A stretch of DNA of 64,000 nucleotides, taken from an uncultured Treponema sp. (GTDB lineage Bacteria; Spirochaetota; Spirochaetia; Treponematales; Treponemataceae). Numbering within the stretch: the first letter of the stretch is position 1; the number at the start of each line of letters is the position of its first letter. A program made the translations under genes and the position numbers. Location: contig NZ_CAKVAM010000003.1 in NCBI RefSeq assembly GCF_934725225.1, positions 124,001 through 188,000 on the forward strand. The letters run 5' to 3'. A model generated the notes under the pieces. That model searched no databases. It worked only from the letters and a program-made list of their open reading frames with translations, and was not told the origin of the DNA. Below, one piece after another: positions 41,170 through 50,944 of this stretch.

Positions 41170-42285
41170 TCAATTTTCAGCTTTTACAATTTTTTCTGAA
41201 GCGTAAGATTTCCAGTATTCAACAGGAGAAGATTCTGAAAGAGAAACAAAAAGTGAGCGTGAAAAAACTATTCTTCCAGAATTAGCTGCGGATTCAGCAA
41301 GGTCGCAGAAAAGTTCCCACACACCGTTTTTTATGCCCCACTCCACAATGTCGCTGTAGCCGGAAGATTCCGCAAGAAGCGTCTTAAAGTTTGAATATTT
41401 AAAGCCGTTTATTCTTTGCATTAAAACAGATTCAATTTTTGTTACAGCCAAGATTCCTGCAAACGCATTAAATTTCAACGCTTTGTCATTTTCAGCTTCT
41501 GTCATATAAAGTTTGCCAAGTTTCACAAATGCCTTTAATCCATTTGTGTCTTCCGCGCGGTACAAAAGAAAAAATTTTTCAAGACTGTCGGAAGAATCAG
41601 AATTAATAATATGAAGAAGCGCATCCATGTAGCCGGAATTTATAAAAACAGAATCATCGCTTGCAATCACGAGAAGATATTTTTCATAGTCGTCTTTGTT
41701 TCCTAAGTCATAAGAAAGCTCGGCAAGCTCATAAAGCAAATCGTACTTTTCCATTGGAACGTCAAGATTCACAGAACAATCATAAGCCTCTTTCATGTAA
41801 TTCAAGGCAACAGAATACTCGCCTTCAAGCTTATAAATTTTTCCAAGAAGAAAATCAGCCTCTGGATAATGCGAATAAACTGAAACAAAGTCAATCAGCT
41901 TTGAATAGCTTCCGTTGAAAAAATCCGCGCCATGTTTTTCAATATGCATTGAAACAATTTTTGAAGCTTCTGTAAATTTCAATTCATTCAAAACCTGAGA
42001 AACACGTTCAATTGAATCTCCGGCACGACGAACTCTTGAATTTTTTAGAGTTTCATCAAGAATATAAGTTTGCCACTGGGCATTTTGAGAACGTATAACT
42101 TTTGCCTGCTCTGCAAATTTTACAGCAGTTCCAAAGTCATTTTTTTCAAAAGAATCTTTGGCTTTTTGCAATGACCTCCAATCCTCCTGCCCCTTTTGAG
42201 GCTTTCTAGGAGCGGCAAAAATATCAAAGCAAAAAAACAATATAAACGAAAAAACGGCAAAAAATTTTATGGCAAACTTTCTCAT
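41170..42285 (-). CDS. Exported TPR-like protein
   Basis: 371 residues with a signal peptide (FAIKFFAVFSFILFFCFDIFA). The mature part is helical with several TPR-like repeats: AKDSFEKNDFGTAVKFAEQAKVI, SHYPEADFLLGKIYKLEGEYSVALNYMKEAYD, LLYELAELSYDLGNKDDYEKYLLVIA. A scaffold in the periplasm is likely. It begins four bases after the ispG stop, so it is in the ispG operon. Confidence 0.78.
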   Translation of the reverse strand: MRKFAIKFFAVFSFILFFCFDIFAAPRKPQKGQEDWRSLQKAKDSFEKNDFGTAVKFAEQAKVIRSQNAQWQTYILDETLKNSRVRRAGDSIERVSQVLNELKFTEASKIVSMHIEKHGADFFNGSYSKLIDFVSVYSHYPEADFLLGKIYKLEGEYSVALNYMKEAYDCSVNLDVPMEKYDLLYELAELSYDLGNKDDYEKYLLVIASDDSVFINSGYMDALLHIINSDSSDSLEKFFLLYRAEDTNGLKAFVKLGKLYMTEAENDKALKFNAFAGILAVTKIESVLMQRINGFKYSNFKTLLAESSGYSDIVEWGIKNGVWELFCDLAESAANSGRIVFSRSLFVSLSESSPVEYWKSYASEKIVKAEN

Positions 42286-42289
42286 TGAA

Positions 42290-43387
42290 TTAAAGATTCT
42301 CCAAGACCTTTTTAAATTCTATATCGGCATCTTTTTCATCAATTGTTTGCACTATTTTTCCTTTTTTGAAAATTATGCATTTTCCGCCGCCGCCAGCAAT
42401 TCCTAAATCAGCGTGCTTGCCTTCGCCCGGTCCATTTACAATACAGCCCATTACCGCAACTGTGATATTTTTATCAAGTGAAAGCAATTTGTTCTGCCAC
42501 CGTTCCATAAATCCGTGGACATCAAAGCCCAAACGCCCGCATCTAGGGCAGCTTATCAGGGTAACGCCGCCATTTCTAAGTCCGCATTCATGCAAAATTT
42601 CCCTTCCTGCAATAACTTCATTTTCAGGGGAAGACGAAAGGCTGACGCGGATTGTAGAGCCAATGCCTTCATTCAAAAGATGGGAAAAAGCCAGCGTAGA
42701 TTTTACAACGCCGGTAATCAAAGGTCCCGCCTCTGTTACGCCGATGTGCAAAGGAATATCTGACTGACGAGCAAAAGCCTCGTTCGCCTCAATTGTTTCC
42801 TGAACACTCGAAGCTTTCATGCTGACTGCAAAATTTTCAAATTTAAGAGAATCAAAAACTTCAGCTTCTCTTAATGCAGTTTCCGCCAAAGCCTGCGCTC
42901 TTGTAATTTCCGAATTTTCAACTTTTTTTTCCAAGTCTTTTGGTAAAGAACCTGTGTTCACGCCAATTCTTATAGCCGCGCCTTTTTCCTTGCAAGCCTC
43001 AACAACAGCTTTTGTCCTTTCAACGCTTCCTATATTTCCAGGATTGATTCTGATTACAGAAACATTTCCTTTCAAGCACTCCAACGCAAGCCTATAGTCA
43101 AAGTGAATATCAGCAACAAGCGGAACATCTGTGTTCTCGGCAATTTTGCACAAGGATTGCGCGCTTTCCAGGTCAGGAACAGCAAAACGAACAATGTCGC
43201 AGCCAAGGGATTTCAAACTATCAATGCGCTCTATAATTGAATCAAGGCGGCTGTTGTCGATTTCAGTTATTGGCTCTTTCCACATTGTCTGAACTGTAAC
43301 AGGATTTTTTCCGCCGATATATATTTTTTTAATTCCGTTATTTCCACCGATTTGAATTACACGAGGAGTTTTAAATTTTTCTTCCAT
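42290..43387 (-). CDS. ispG: 4-hydroxy-3-methylbut-2-enyl-diphosphate synthase
   Basis: 365-residue [4Fe-4S] enzyme of the MEP isoprenoid pathway (also called GcpE). Start IQIGGNNGIKKIYIGGKNPVTVQTMWKEPI; barrel strands DIVRFAVPDL, VADIHFDYRLAL and IRINPGNIG; C-terminal cluster cysteines in ISCPRCGRLGFDV and VMGCIVNGPGEGKHADLG. No ribosome site; a TATAAT box ends seven bases before ATG 43387. Undecaprenyl carriers for the glycan locus depend on this pathway. Confidence 0.96.
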   Translation of the reverse strand: MEEKFKTPRVIQIGGNNGIKKIYIGGKNPVTVQTMWKEPITEIDNSRLDSIIERIDSLKSLGCDIVRFAVPDLESAQSLCKIAENTDVPLVADIHFDYRLALECLKGNVSVIRINPGNIGSVERTKAVVEACKEKGAAIRIGVNTGSLPKDLEKKVENSEITRAQALAETALREAEVFDSLKFENFAVSMKASSVQETIEANEAFARQSDIPLHIGVTEAGPLITGVVKSTLAFSHLLNEGIGSTIRVSLSSSPENEVIAGREILHECGLRNGGVTLISCPRCGRLGFDVHGFMERWQNKLLSLDKNITVAVMGCIVNGPGEGKHADLGIAGGGGKCIIFKKGKIVQTIDEKDADIEFKKVLENL

Positions 43388-43394
43388 AAATTCT

Positions 43395-43422
43395 ATTATA
43401 TCATATTGAAGAATTGTGTAAA
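43395..43422 (-). promoter_or_regulatory. ispG promoter
   Basis: TTTACA (43422-43417), 16-bp spacer, TATAAT (43400-43395), seven bases before ATG 43387. Confidence 0.65.
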
Positions 43423-43449
43423 AGCATTTTATTTTTAGACAAAAAAAAA

Positions 43450-43472
43450 CCCGGAAGCAAAAAAGCCCCGGG
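43450..43472 (-). terminator. V-ATPase operon terminator
   Basis: CCCGG(AAGC) at 43450 pairs with (GC)CCCGGG to 43472, with a run of nine T on the minus strand afterwards. It is 29 bp past the ntpK stop. Confidence 0.8.
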
Positions 43473-43500
43473 CAGTTTAATTTCTATCGAACGAAAAATT

Positions 43501-43923
43501 CTAGCAAACAATCATTCCGAATACCATAGAGAACAAAGCAATTGTTTCGCAAAGACCTACAACCATGATGTACTGCGCAAATCCTTTTCCAGTTTCCGCC
43601 AAAGCATCAGAACCAGCAGCACCGGCTTTTCCCTGAGCAACAGCAGACATACACATTGAAAGACCGCAAGCAATTCCAAGTCCAAGAAGGAACAAAGGAT
43701 CAGCTGTAGAAGTTCTCATTGTGTTCATAAGAAGGAAGCCGTAAATTGTCTGTGTAAGCGGAGCACCTGCAAAAACAACCAAAAGGAAAGGAGCAGGCTT
43801 GTTATTCAAGTAGCATCTTTTCCAAGCTCCAATTGCTCCCTGACCTGCAATTCCAATACCGATTGCGCTTCCAATCGCGGCAATTCCCATTACAACACCA
43901 GCACCAATCATTCCCCAGTTCAT
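43501..43923 (-). CDS. ntpK: V-type ATPase subunit K (proteolipid ring)
   Basis: 140-residue, four-helix proteolipid: MGIAAIGSAIGIGIAGQGAIGAWKR and a second, homologous hairpin LGLGIACGLSMCMSAVAQGKAG, each Gly-rich as in c-subunits that form the rotor ring. Helix four contains E in GLCETIALFSMVFG, the ion-binding glutamate; helix two lacks it, as in V-type K. ATG 43923 has GGAG upstream. Last gene of the operon. Confidence 0.93.
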   Translation of the reverse strand: MNWGMIGAGVVMGIAAIGSAIGIGIAGQGAIGAWKRCYLNNKPAPFLLVVFAGAPLTQTIYGFLLMNTMRTSTADPLFLLGLGIACGLSMCMSAVAQGKAGAAGSDALAETGKGFAQYIMVVGLCETIALFSMVFGMIVC

Positions 43924-43993
43924 AAATACTCCTTTACGCAAATTTGCGTTGTTAATCTAATTTTTTAGGCAGAAAACTGCCGTAATTCAAATT

Positions 43994-45925
43994 TTATTTT
44001 TCTTCACGGAACGGAGAATACTTTGTTCCGCTCCATGACATTCCAAGATGCTGGCTGAATTCAAGTGTATTCAAGCGCACACCATGAACGATAACAGACA
44101 AAAGGTTCAGCACAATATTCAATCCATGACCAAAGCACAAAAGAATAACGCCAAAACCAACCATAATCAGCTTGCCGAGCATAGGTCCGGCCATTGTATT
44201 TATAGTACTGCTTATAGCCGCGCCGGCAAGAGCAACAGCCCACAAGCGTATATAAGAAACAATGTCGCTGAAAACATTTACAATTCCCAAAAGCACGCTG
44301 ATAATATTCTTTAGACTTTCAAAAATTGAATCTTTAATACTTCCATCATAATTTGAAAATACAAAGTTCAAAATAAATCCAAAGAAAAGCACACCAAGCG
44401 CAACATAAGGAATTGGAAGCCAGCCGATTCCAAAGAAATACAAAGTTTCTTCTGTAATTCCAAGCGGATATTTTACAGCATCAACAACCATGTCCATAAC
44501 GACATAGAACATTCCCCAAAGCTCAAGCAAAGAGCCAAGTTCACCAAGACACTTCAAGGATTTTCTATAACGAAGAATTCCTTTTATATGGGCAATGCTA
44601 AGCTGAATAATAGCAAGGATAAAACAGAAAATCTGCTGGTTAGTATTAGAAACATCAGTTCCAACTTTTGCAGGTGAAATCGGTGCAAAAGACAAATCCA
44701 CCATCCATTTTGGAAGTTTTGCTGAATCTATACCAAACCAAGTGCAAGTCAAAACGCCCCAGCACATTGTACTGAATCCGAGCAAAAAGACAAGCACATT
44801 TACAGAAGAAAACGCCTTTCCATTTTTTGCGCCCTTAGCCATAAGTCCAATAGCCAGCGCGCAGATTAATGCTCCATATCCCGCATCGCCAAAAATCATC
44901 GCAAAGAAAATGCAGAAGAAAAGCAAGAACCAGCCTGAAATATCATACTCATGGTAGCCCGGCGTAACATCAAGAAAGTTTGTAAGCGGATAAATAAGTT
45001 CAACAAGCTTATTGTTTTTTAACTTTGTCGGAACCGGATCATCATCCGCAGGATCGGAAGCCACAAATGCCCAGCCATTTTCTGCGCATACAGATTTGAA
45101 ACTTTTCATTGAATCAACTGGAACATATCCTGTAAGCCAGGCAAGTTTTGTTTCCTCGCCGTCGGAAGTTTCATTTGAAGATTCTGATTCCATGCCGCTG
45201 TACAAATTTTCAAATTCAATATCAGAGGCAAGCTGCTTTTTATAATCAAGCAAAGCTGTGCGGAATTTTTTCTCTGCAAAAATCTTCTTGTCGATGGCTT
45301 CAATTTCATGCTCGTCATCCACAATGTTTTTCTTCATCTGGCGAGTAGAATATTCAGGCAAAGGAACAGCATAAGCTTCAGCAGGAAGACCAGCAGGACG
45401 CTCTTCAAGTTCTGTTTCTGATTTTAGCAAAAACCTAGAAACTTTATTCAATGAATTCACAAGAACAGTTTCGCAATCTTCACCAATCAACTGGTATTTT
45501 TCCGAAGGAATTTCGTACATATATAGGAAAATTCCTTTTTCGGCAAAAGCCTTGAATTCTTCTGGATCTATGTCGCCCCATTTTTCAAGCCGGGCAAGCT
45601 CATTTTTATTCTGGGAAATCAAATCAAAAAGCGTCTTTTTTCTGTCGCTTAAAGATATTATTTCCTTTGCTTTTTCCCGAGCTGAATCCTTGTCAAGTTT
45701 TTCCTGAATCAAAGCAGGAGACTTTTTGGGCTCTTTTATTTCATCAAGAATAGAAATAGCTTTGTCAGTTTCCGTAGCTGATTCTCTGTAAGCAGAAAGC
45801 GCCGGACTAGAGCCTTCCACAGCTTCCAAATGCAAAACTCCAGCTTTTCTGAGCTGCTTTAAAGAAGCCTTTCTTGTTGAATCAAGAATAACCAAAGAGA
45901 CTTTTTTCATCTGCACAATAGCCAT
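43994..45925 (-). CDS. ntpI: V-type ATPase subunit I (a-subunit)
   Basis: 643-residue membrane subunit that forms the ion half-channels. The first ~330 residues are coiled-coil and globular (QMKKVSLVILDSTRKASLKQLRKAGVLHLE is the standard start), followed by about seven helices (LLFFCIFFAMIFGDAGYGALI is the conserved region) and the essential Arg region near SDIVSYIRLWAVALAGAAI. Its start overlaps the subunit D stop by one base. Confidence 0.94.
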   Translation of the reverse strand: MAIVQMKKVSLVILDSTRKASLKQLRKAGVLHLEAVEGSSPALSAYRESATETDKAISILDEIKEPKKSPALIQEKLDKDSAREKAKEIISLSDRKKTLFDLISQNKNELARLEKWGDIDPEEFKAFAEKGIFLYMYEIPSEKYQLIGEDCETVLVNSLNKVSRFLLKSETELEERPAGLPAEAYAVPLPEYSTRQMKKNIVDDEHEIEAIDKKIFAEKKFRTALLDYKKQLASDIEFENLYSGMESESSNETSDGEETKLAWLTGYVPVDSMKSFKSVCAENGWAFVASDPADDDPVPTKLKNNKLVELIYPLTNFLDVTPGYHEYDISGWFLLFFCIFFAMIFGDAGYGALICALAIGLMAKGAKNGKAFSSVNVLVFLLGFSTMCWGVLTCTWFGIDSAKLPKWMVDLSFAPISPAKVGTDVSNTNQQIFCFILAIIQLSIAHIKGILRYRKSLKCLGELGSLLELWGMFYVVMDMVVDAVKYPLGITEETLYFFGIGWLPIPYVALGVLFFGFILNFVFSNYDGSIKDSIFESLKNIISVLLGIVNVFSDIVSYIRLWAVALAGAAISSTINTMAGPMLGKLIMVGFGVILLCFGHGLNIVLNLLSVIVHGVRLNTLEFSQHLGMSWSGTKYSPFREEK

Positions 45926-46536
45926 TATTCAGCCTCCTTAGCATCAGCCTGAAGTTTTTTCTTGGAAATTTTTGAGCGCACAACCGCATTGACCTGTTCA
46001 TCTCCAAGAAAAATTCCTATGCGCTTGATATTAGCTTTTGTTTCAGGAATTTTTACTTTTTCAAACAGATTTACACGCTGAGTTGTTGTGCGAAGTTCTT
46101 TTGCAAGAAGTCTTACCTGCTCGTCCAGAACTTCCGCCTCCAAATCAAGCTCAAGTGCTTTTTCCATTCTGTCCGCAGCCATATCAATCCAAAGAGGCGT
46201 TGAATAAAGATTATAGTCGCCACGTCCGAAATCTGCGCCTTCATAAACAGGAATCTTTACACCGGCAATATTGCCCCAGCCTTTTTTGATATTCTTTACA
46301 GTAACCATATCAGGCTTAAAGGCATCTTTTTCGCCGAAAACCGAAATCCATTTTTCAAAATCTTCTTCCAAAGCCTTTTTTTCAGCCCGGACAGATTTTG
46401 CTTTTTCGTCTATGGCGCGGATTTCTGACTGCAACTGCTGCTTTTTGAGCGTAAGAGTCGGAAGATAACGCTGATACATTTTTAGCGCATCTTTTTGAGT
46501 CTTTTGCTCATTTTTAGTCAGTTTTAATTTTGCCAT
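45925..46536 (-). CDS. ntpD: V-type ATPase subunit D (central stalk)
   Basis: 203-residue coiled-coil subunit: LKLTKNEQKTQKDALKMYQRYLPTLTLKKQQLQ at the N-terminus and RVNLFEKVKIPETKANIKRIGIFLGDEQ at the C-terminus, the conserved D-subunit hallmarks. It turns inside the A3B3 head. Lies between B and I with 24 and -1 bp spacing. Confidence 0.93.
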   Translation of the reverse strand: MAKLKLTKNEQKTQKDALKMYQRYLPTLTLKKQQLQSEIRAIDEKAKSVRAEKKALEEDFEKWISVFGEKDAFKPDMVTVKNIKKGWGNIAGVKIPVYEGADFGRGDYNLYSTPLWIDMAADRMEKALELDLEAEVLDEQVRLLAKELRTTTQRVNLFEKVKIPETKANIKRIGIFLGDEQVNAVVRSKISKKKLQADAKEAE

Positions 46537-46560
46537 AAAATAAATCCTTAATATTCAGGC

Positions 46561-47856
46561 TTAGTTTTTTGGCCAGAACTGCTCTATCAATTCAGACTTC
46601 AAGCCAGTTTCCGCCTTGTCAAAACATTCCGCAAGAATTTTCCATCCATTGTCCAAGGCTTCTTCAAGAGGAATATTCACCGTAAGATCCATCATTTCTG
46701 ATTCAAAAAGCTCTCCGTATTTCAAAAGCTTTTCGTCCCAAGAACTCATAATAAAGCCCATTGACTTTTTTTCAAGAGTATCTTTGTACTGGGAATAAAG
46801 ACGAATCATCGCATCCATAAGAGAACGGTGGTCTTTGCGAGTTTTGCTGTTAACCTGCTGCTTTAAGCGGGAAAGAGAACCAAAAGGCTCAATGTGTCCG
46901 CCCTTAAGATAATACTGACCTTCTGTAATATATCCTGTGTTATCAGGAACAGGATGAGTAACGTCATCGCCAGGCATTGTTGTAACAGCCAAAACCGTTA
47001 TAGAGCCTGAATCAGCAAAGTCAACAGCCTTTTCATAACGGCTTGCAAGCTGAGAATACAAGTCTCCCGGATAACCACGGTTAGAAGGAACTTGCTCCTG
47101 AGTAATTGCGATTTCCTTCATTGAATCAGCGAAGTTCGTCATATCTGTAAGAAGAACAAGAACATCTTTTCCCTGAAGCGCAAACTGTTCGGCAACAGCA
47201 AGCGAAAGATCCGGAATTTTAATGCATTCAACTGTCGGGTCAGCAGCAGTATGAACAAACATTACAGTTTTGCTCAATGCGCCGCCTTCTTCCAATGTCT
47301 TTTTGAAGTAAAGGTAGTCATCGTACTTCAAGCCCATTCCGCCAAGAACAATAACATCAGCCTGAGCCTGCATAGCAATACGAGCCAAAAGCTGGTTGTA
47401 AGGTTCGCCGGAAATTGAGAAAATCGGAATTTTCTGGCTGACAACCAAAGTATTGAAAACATCAATCATCGGAATGTTTGTGCGCATCATTCTGTTTGGA
47501 TTAATGCGTTTTGCCGGATTTACAGAAGGTCCTCCGATTGCAACAAGATTTTCAGTCAATGCAGGACCGTGGTCTCTTGGCTCTGCTGAACCGTTGAAAA
47601 TACGTCCGAGCAAATTTTCGCTGAAAGAAACACGCATTTCGTGTCCCAAAAAGCGAATCTGGTCATTTGTGGCAACACCGCGTCCGCCAGCAAAAACCTG
47701 CAATGAAACTGTTTCGCCGTCAATCTTGTTTACTTCAGCAAGAGATTTTCCGAACCTTGTGTTTATTTCAGCAAGCTCATTAAGCTTTACGCCTTTTGCT
47801 TTTACAGTAATAACGCTTCCGTTTATGCTTTCGATTTTGCTATATACTTTATTCAT
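46561..47856 (-). CDS. ntpB: V-type ATPase subunit B
   Basis: 431-residue non-catalytic nucleotide-binding subunit. Features: IPIFSISGEPYNQLLARIAMQA (degenerate P-loop), VLVLLTDMTNFADSMKEIAITQEQVPSNRGYPGDLYSQLASRYEKA, and the C-terminal TVNIPLEEALDNGWKIL. Its ATG overlaps the last base of the subunit A stop, so translation is coupled. Confidence 0.96.
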   Translation of the reverse strand: MNKVYSKIESINGSVITVKAKGVKLNELAEINTRFGKSLAEVNKIDGETVSLQVFAGGRGVATNDQIRFLGHEMRVSFSENLLGRIFNGSAEPRDHGPALTENLVAIGGPSVNPAKRINPNRMMRTNIPMIDVFNTLVVSQKIPIFSISGEPYNQLLARIAMQAQADVIVLGGMGLKYDDYLYFKKTLEEGGALSKTVMFVHTAADPTVECIKIPDLSLAVAEQFALQGKDVLVLLTDMTNFADSMKEIAITQEQVPSNRGYPGDLYSQLASRYEKAVDFADSGSITVLAVTTMPGDDVTHPVPDNTGYITEGQYYLKGGHIEPFGSLSRLKQQVNSKTRKDHRSLMDAMIRLYSQYKDTLEKKSMGFIMSSWDEKLLKYGELFESEMMDLTVNIPLEEALDNGWKILAECFDKAETGLKSELIEQFWPKN

Positions 47857-49625
47857 TATTCACCGTCCTTGAGAAGCTTCTTTGCCTCGTCAGATACCTG
47901 CGCATTTTTTGAAGCCAAAGTGCTTTCTATGACTTTTTCAGCTTTTGTAAAATCTGAGTTCTTGAATTCCTTATAGTTCATATCAATGAAATTCTGGCGC
48001 AAAGTGTTAAAGAAATTACGAGCATCGTCTTTTTCTTCAAAGTCAAAGTCAGAACCAAGAATTTCAACGATTTTATTGAAGACATATTTCTGGCGTTCTA
48101 CAGAAGATGCGCCTTCAATTTCATCAAAGCTATCCTGCTGCATATAAACGGCATCAAGAAATTCGCTCTTCAAGTAAATAACAAAGTCTGAAAGGCTTGT
48201 TCCTTCTTCACCAACAACTTTCATCATCTGGTTGACTTCCGCGCCTCTTTTATAGACATTGCGTGCAAACTCAACAAGATTGTGTCCAATTGTAGATTTG
48301 TATTTTGACCAAGAATCAAGCGGATCAATAGAAGGATAACGGCGAGCATCTGAACGTTCACGGCTAAGACCATGGAATGCACCAACAACTTTCAAAGTTG
48401 CCTGAGTTACAGGCTCTTCAAAGTTTCCGCCGGCAGGAGAAACTGTTCCACCGATTGTAACAGAACCGATATTTCCATCACGGAGTTTTACAATTCCAGC
48501 GCGTTCATAGAAAGAAGCGATTGTTGACTCCAAATATGCAGGGAATGCTTCTTCGCCAGGAATTTCCTCCAAACGGCCGGACATTTCACGCATAGCCTGC
48601 GCCCATCTTGAAGTAGAATCCGCAAGAAGAAGAACGTTAAGTCCCATCTGGCGGTAATATTCTGCAAGAGTAACACCTGTGTAGCATGAAGCTTCGCGGG
48701 AAGCAACCGGCATAGAAGATGTATTGCAGATTATGATTGTGCGTTCCATAAGAGAACGTCCAGTGCGAGGATCCTTAAGTTCCGGGAATTCTGTAAGAGT
48801 TTCTACAACTTCACCAGCGCGTTCTCCACAAGCTGCGATAATTACAATGTCAACATCGGCATTGCGGCTTGTTGTATGCTGAAGAACAGTTTTTCCAGCT
48901 CCGAACGGACCAGGAATACAATAAGTTCCGCCTTTTGCAACAGGAAAAAATGTATCAATCAGGCGGACTTTTGTAACCATCGGCTCATCCGGGCTAAGAC
49001 GTTCAGCATAGCAGTTTACAGCGCGTTTTACAGGCCATTTAAAGCTCATGCTGATGTTTACTGATTTTCCTTTTTCGTCAGCGAGAGTCGCAATAGTATC
49101 GTGAATTTTATATTCGCCTGGTTTTGCAATTTTTTTGATTGTATAAGTTCCAAGGAATCCAAAAGGAACAAGAATTTTGTGGGTAAAAGGACCTTCCGGG
49201 ACAGTTCCTATGCTGTCGCCTGCAAAAACTTTGTCGCCTTCTTTTGCAGTAGGAGTGAATTCCCATTTTTTATTTTCATCAAGAGCAGGAAGATAAACGC
49301 CGCGCTCAAGAAAATATCCGGATTTTTCAGCAAGAAGAGGAAGCGGATTCTGCAATCCATCATAAACCTGCCCCAAAAGACCAGGACCAACTTCAACGCT
49401 AAGCAAATCCCCGGTAAATTCTACAGAACAATCTGTTGAAATACCATTTGTCATTTCATAAATCTGCATCTGCGCTGTATTTCCGCGGATACGGATTACC
49501 TCTCCTTTCAGGCTTTTTCCGCCAACTTTAACGTAGCCTACTTCATTGAGAGATACCTTTCCATCGAATTCAACAGAAACCATGTTTCCATTGACAGCAA
49601 CAACTTTGCCTTTTGTATCAGTCAT
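47856..49625 (-). CDS. ntpA: V-type ATPase subunit A (catalytic)
   Basis: 589-residue catalytic subunit. The long A-subunit insertion region (~115-185) is present. Walker A is GPFGAGKT at ~239-246, Walker B lies near LLADSTSRWAQAMREMSGRLEEIPGEEAFP, and the C-terminal helical domain follows. Direction (ATP-driven pump or synthase, H+ or Na+) cannot be read from this. It overlaps the DUF2764 gene by four bases. Confidence 0.97.
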   Translation of the reverse strand: MTDTKGKVVAVNGNMVSVEFDGKVSLNEVGYVKVGGKSLKGEVIRIRGNTAQMQIYEMTNGISTDCSVEFTGDLLSVEVGPGLLGQVYDGLQNPLPLLAEKSGYFLERGVYLPALDENKKWEFTPTAKEGDKVFAGDSIGTVPEGPFTHKILVPFGFLGTYTIKKIAKPGEYKIHDTIATLADEKGKSVNISMSFKWPVKRAVNCYAERLSPDEPMVTKVRLIDTFFPVAKGGTYCIPGPFGAGKTVLQHTTSRNADVDIVIIAACGERAGEVVETLTEFPELKDPRTGRSLMERTIIICNTSSMPVASREASCYTGVTLAEYYRQMGLNVLLLADSTSRWAQAMREMSGRLEEIPGEEAFPAYLESTIASFYERAGIVKLRDGNIGSVTIGGTVSPAGGNFEEPVTQATLKVVGAFHGLSRERSDARRYPSIDPLDSWSKYKSTIGHNLVEFARNVYKRGAEVNQMMKVVGEEGTSLSDFVIYLKSEFLDAVYMQQDSFDEIEGASSVERQKYVFNKIVEILGSDFDFEEKDDARNFFNTLRQNFIDMNYKEFKNSDFTKAEKVIESTLASKNAQVSDEAKKLLKDGE

Positions 49626-50170
49626 TTCTTTTCTCCAAGAATTTCATCATAAATTTTGTGGTAAGAAGCCAAGCCTTCATCCTTGTTAAACTTCTTCATC
49701 CGCTCGGCAAGCATCAGCTTAAGTCCATAGCTGTAGACCGCATCAGCTGAAAAATTGTCCATAGGCGCAATCCGGTCCAAAATTCCAAGACGGTACTGAT
49801 TCAGATACTGTTCCGCCGCCAAAGGACTGTCCATTCCAGTCGCAGTCCGCGCAGCCTGAATAGATTCGCCGTCACTTGCAGAAGGAAGATCCTTTACATC
49901 TTTCTTCATTTTTAAAGCCCTGATTTGAGCCAATGCAAGGCGAAGGCATCTTTCTTTTTCATACCATTCATCAAGGAAAACTGAACCAGTTGAAACAGGC
50001 TCAACAGGAGGTTCCAGCGTAAGATTTTCAGCAAGCTTCGCAGATTTTTCAGACATAAATCGGCTGCACAAATCCTTGAAATATCCAACTGTAAGCGGAA
50101 GTTTCTGAGAACTGTCATCATTTACAGAAATTGCCGGAAGCTGGGCAACCAAATAATAGAGATGTTCCAC
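49622..50170 (-). CDS. DUF2764 V-ATPase-associated protein
   Basis: 182 residues, helical. YYLVAQLPAI and GSVFLDEWYEKERCLRLALAQIRALKMKKD are typical of the DUF2764 protein placed between E and A in spirochaete V-ATPase operons (equivalent to the Borrelia gene in that slot). It replaces subunits C and F, which are absent from this operon, so it may serve as a stalk adaptor; this is inference. It overlaps genes on both sides by one and four bases. Confidence 0.85.
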   Translation of the reverse strand: MEHLYYLVAQLPAISVNDDSSQKLPLTVGYFKDLCSRFMSEKSAKLAENLTLEPPVEPVSTGSVFLDEWYEKERCLRLALAQIRALKMKKDVKDLPSASDGESIQAARTATGMDSPLAAEQYLNQYRLGILDRIAPMDNFSADAVYSYGLKLMLAERMKKFNKDEGLASYHKIYDEILGEKK

Positions 50171-50907
50171 TATTTTGTTTCCTTTGTAGTTTTTGCACGA
50201 GATTTTGCCGCTGGCTTTGCAGCAGGTTTCTTTGCTTTTGAAGCCACTGGTTTCTTTTCTTCTTCTACAGCAGGCTTTGGCTCTTCTTCTGAAATTCCTG
50301 CAGCCGCCTTTTTCATAATTTCTGTTGTCTTTGGATTCAAATATGCGCTGAACAAAGCCGCAACTTCTTCCGCGCTGAAATCATAAAATGCAGAGCCATT
50401 TTTCGAGCCGACTCTAAATCCTGCTGAAAGGGAAGCATCGCTTTTTATTACAAGTCCCTTTGCGATTTTTGCTTTCAGTGCAGTTTTTAGGCTTGTTTCA
50501 AGAGCTTTTAAATCCTTTGCAGGCAAAAGAACTGAAACATCATCCGCATCTGGATTGGCAGACCAAGCTTTTACAGTTTCAGGAATCAATTTTTTGAGCA
50601 AATCCTTATCCATTGCTTTTTCTGTTTCGGAATTTACAATAGCAGAAAGCTCCTTGTTTATTCCGTCGCGGAATGAAATGATAAGGTTTCGTCCAGCCTG
50701 AGCAATAGCATCTTCGCTGGCTTTTTCCATGCGCTCAGTTTCAGCTTTTGCAGTTTTTATTATGCTGTCAGCTTTTACTTCAGCATCGCTTACAATTGAA
50801 GCGGCTTTTTTTTCCGCATCGGCAATAATCTTGCGGGCGGCAGATTCAGCACTGGAAACACCGTCCTTTTTGATTTTTTCGATTAATTCCTGTAATTGAA
50901 TGTCCAT
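50170..50907 (-). CDS. ntpE: V-type ATPase subunit E with basic Ala/Lys-rich tail
   Basis: 245 residues. The start MDIQLQELIEKIKKDGV followed by a long helix (AARKIIADAEKKAASIVSDAEVKADS) is the peripheral-stalk part; the C-terminal globular domain ends near residue 205 (EVAALFSAYLNPKTTEIM). The last ~40 residues are acidic then rich in K, A and P (AKKPAAKPAAKSRAK), a histone-like tail not usual for E. ATG 50907 is preferred over GTG 50910 because of the GAGG spacing. First gene of the operon. Confidence 0.9.
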   Translation of the reverse strand: MDIQLQELIEKIKKDGVSSAESAARKIIADAEKKAASIVSDAEVKADSIIKTAKAETERMEKASEDAIAQAGRNLIISFRDGINKELSAIVNSETEKAMDKDLLKKLIPETVKAWSANPDADDVSVLLPAKDLKALETSLKTALKAKIAKGLVIKSDASLSAGFRVGSKNGSAFYDFSAEEVAALFSAYLNPKTTEIMKKAAAGISEEEPKPAVEEEKKPVASKAKKPAAKPAAKSRAKTTKETK

Positions 50908-50944
50908 CACAACCTCTTTATATTTTTTCTATAATTGCTGAAAT

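Noticed and set aside
43994..50907. Archaeal-type V-ATPase acquired recently
   Set aside because: The gene order and the DUF2764 insert are the usual spirochaete arrangement, and base composition matches the neighbours.
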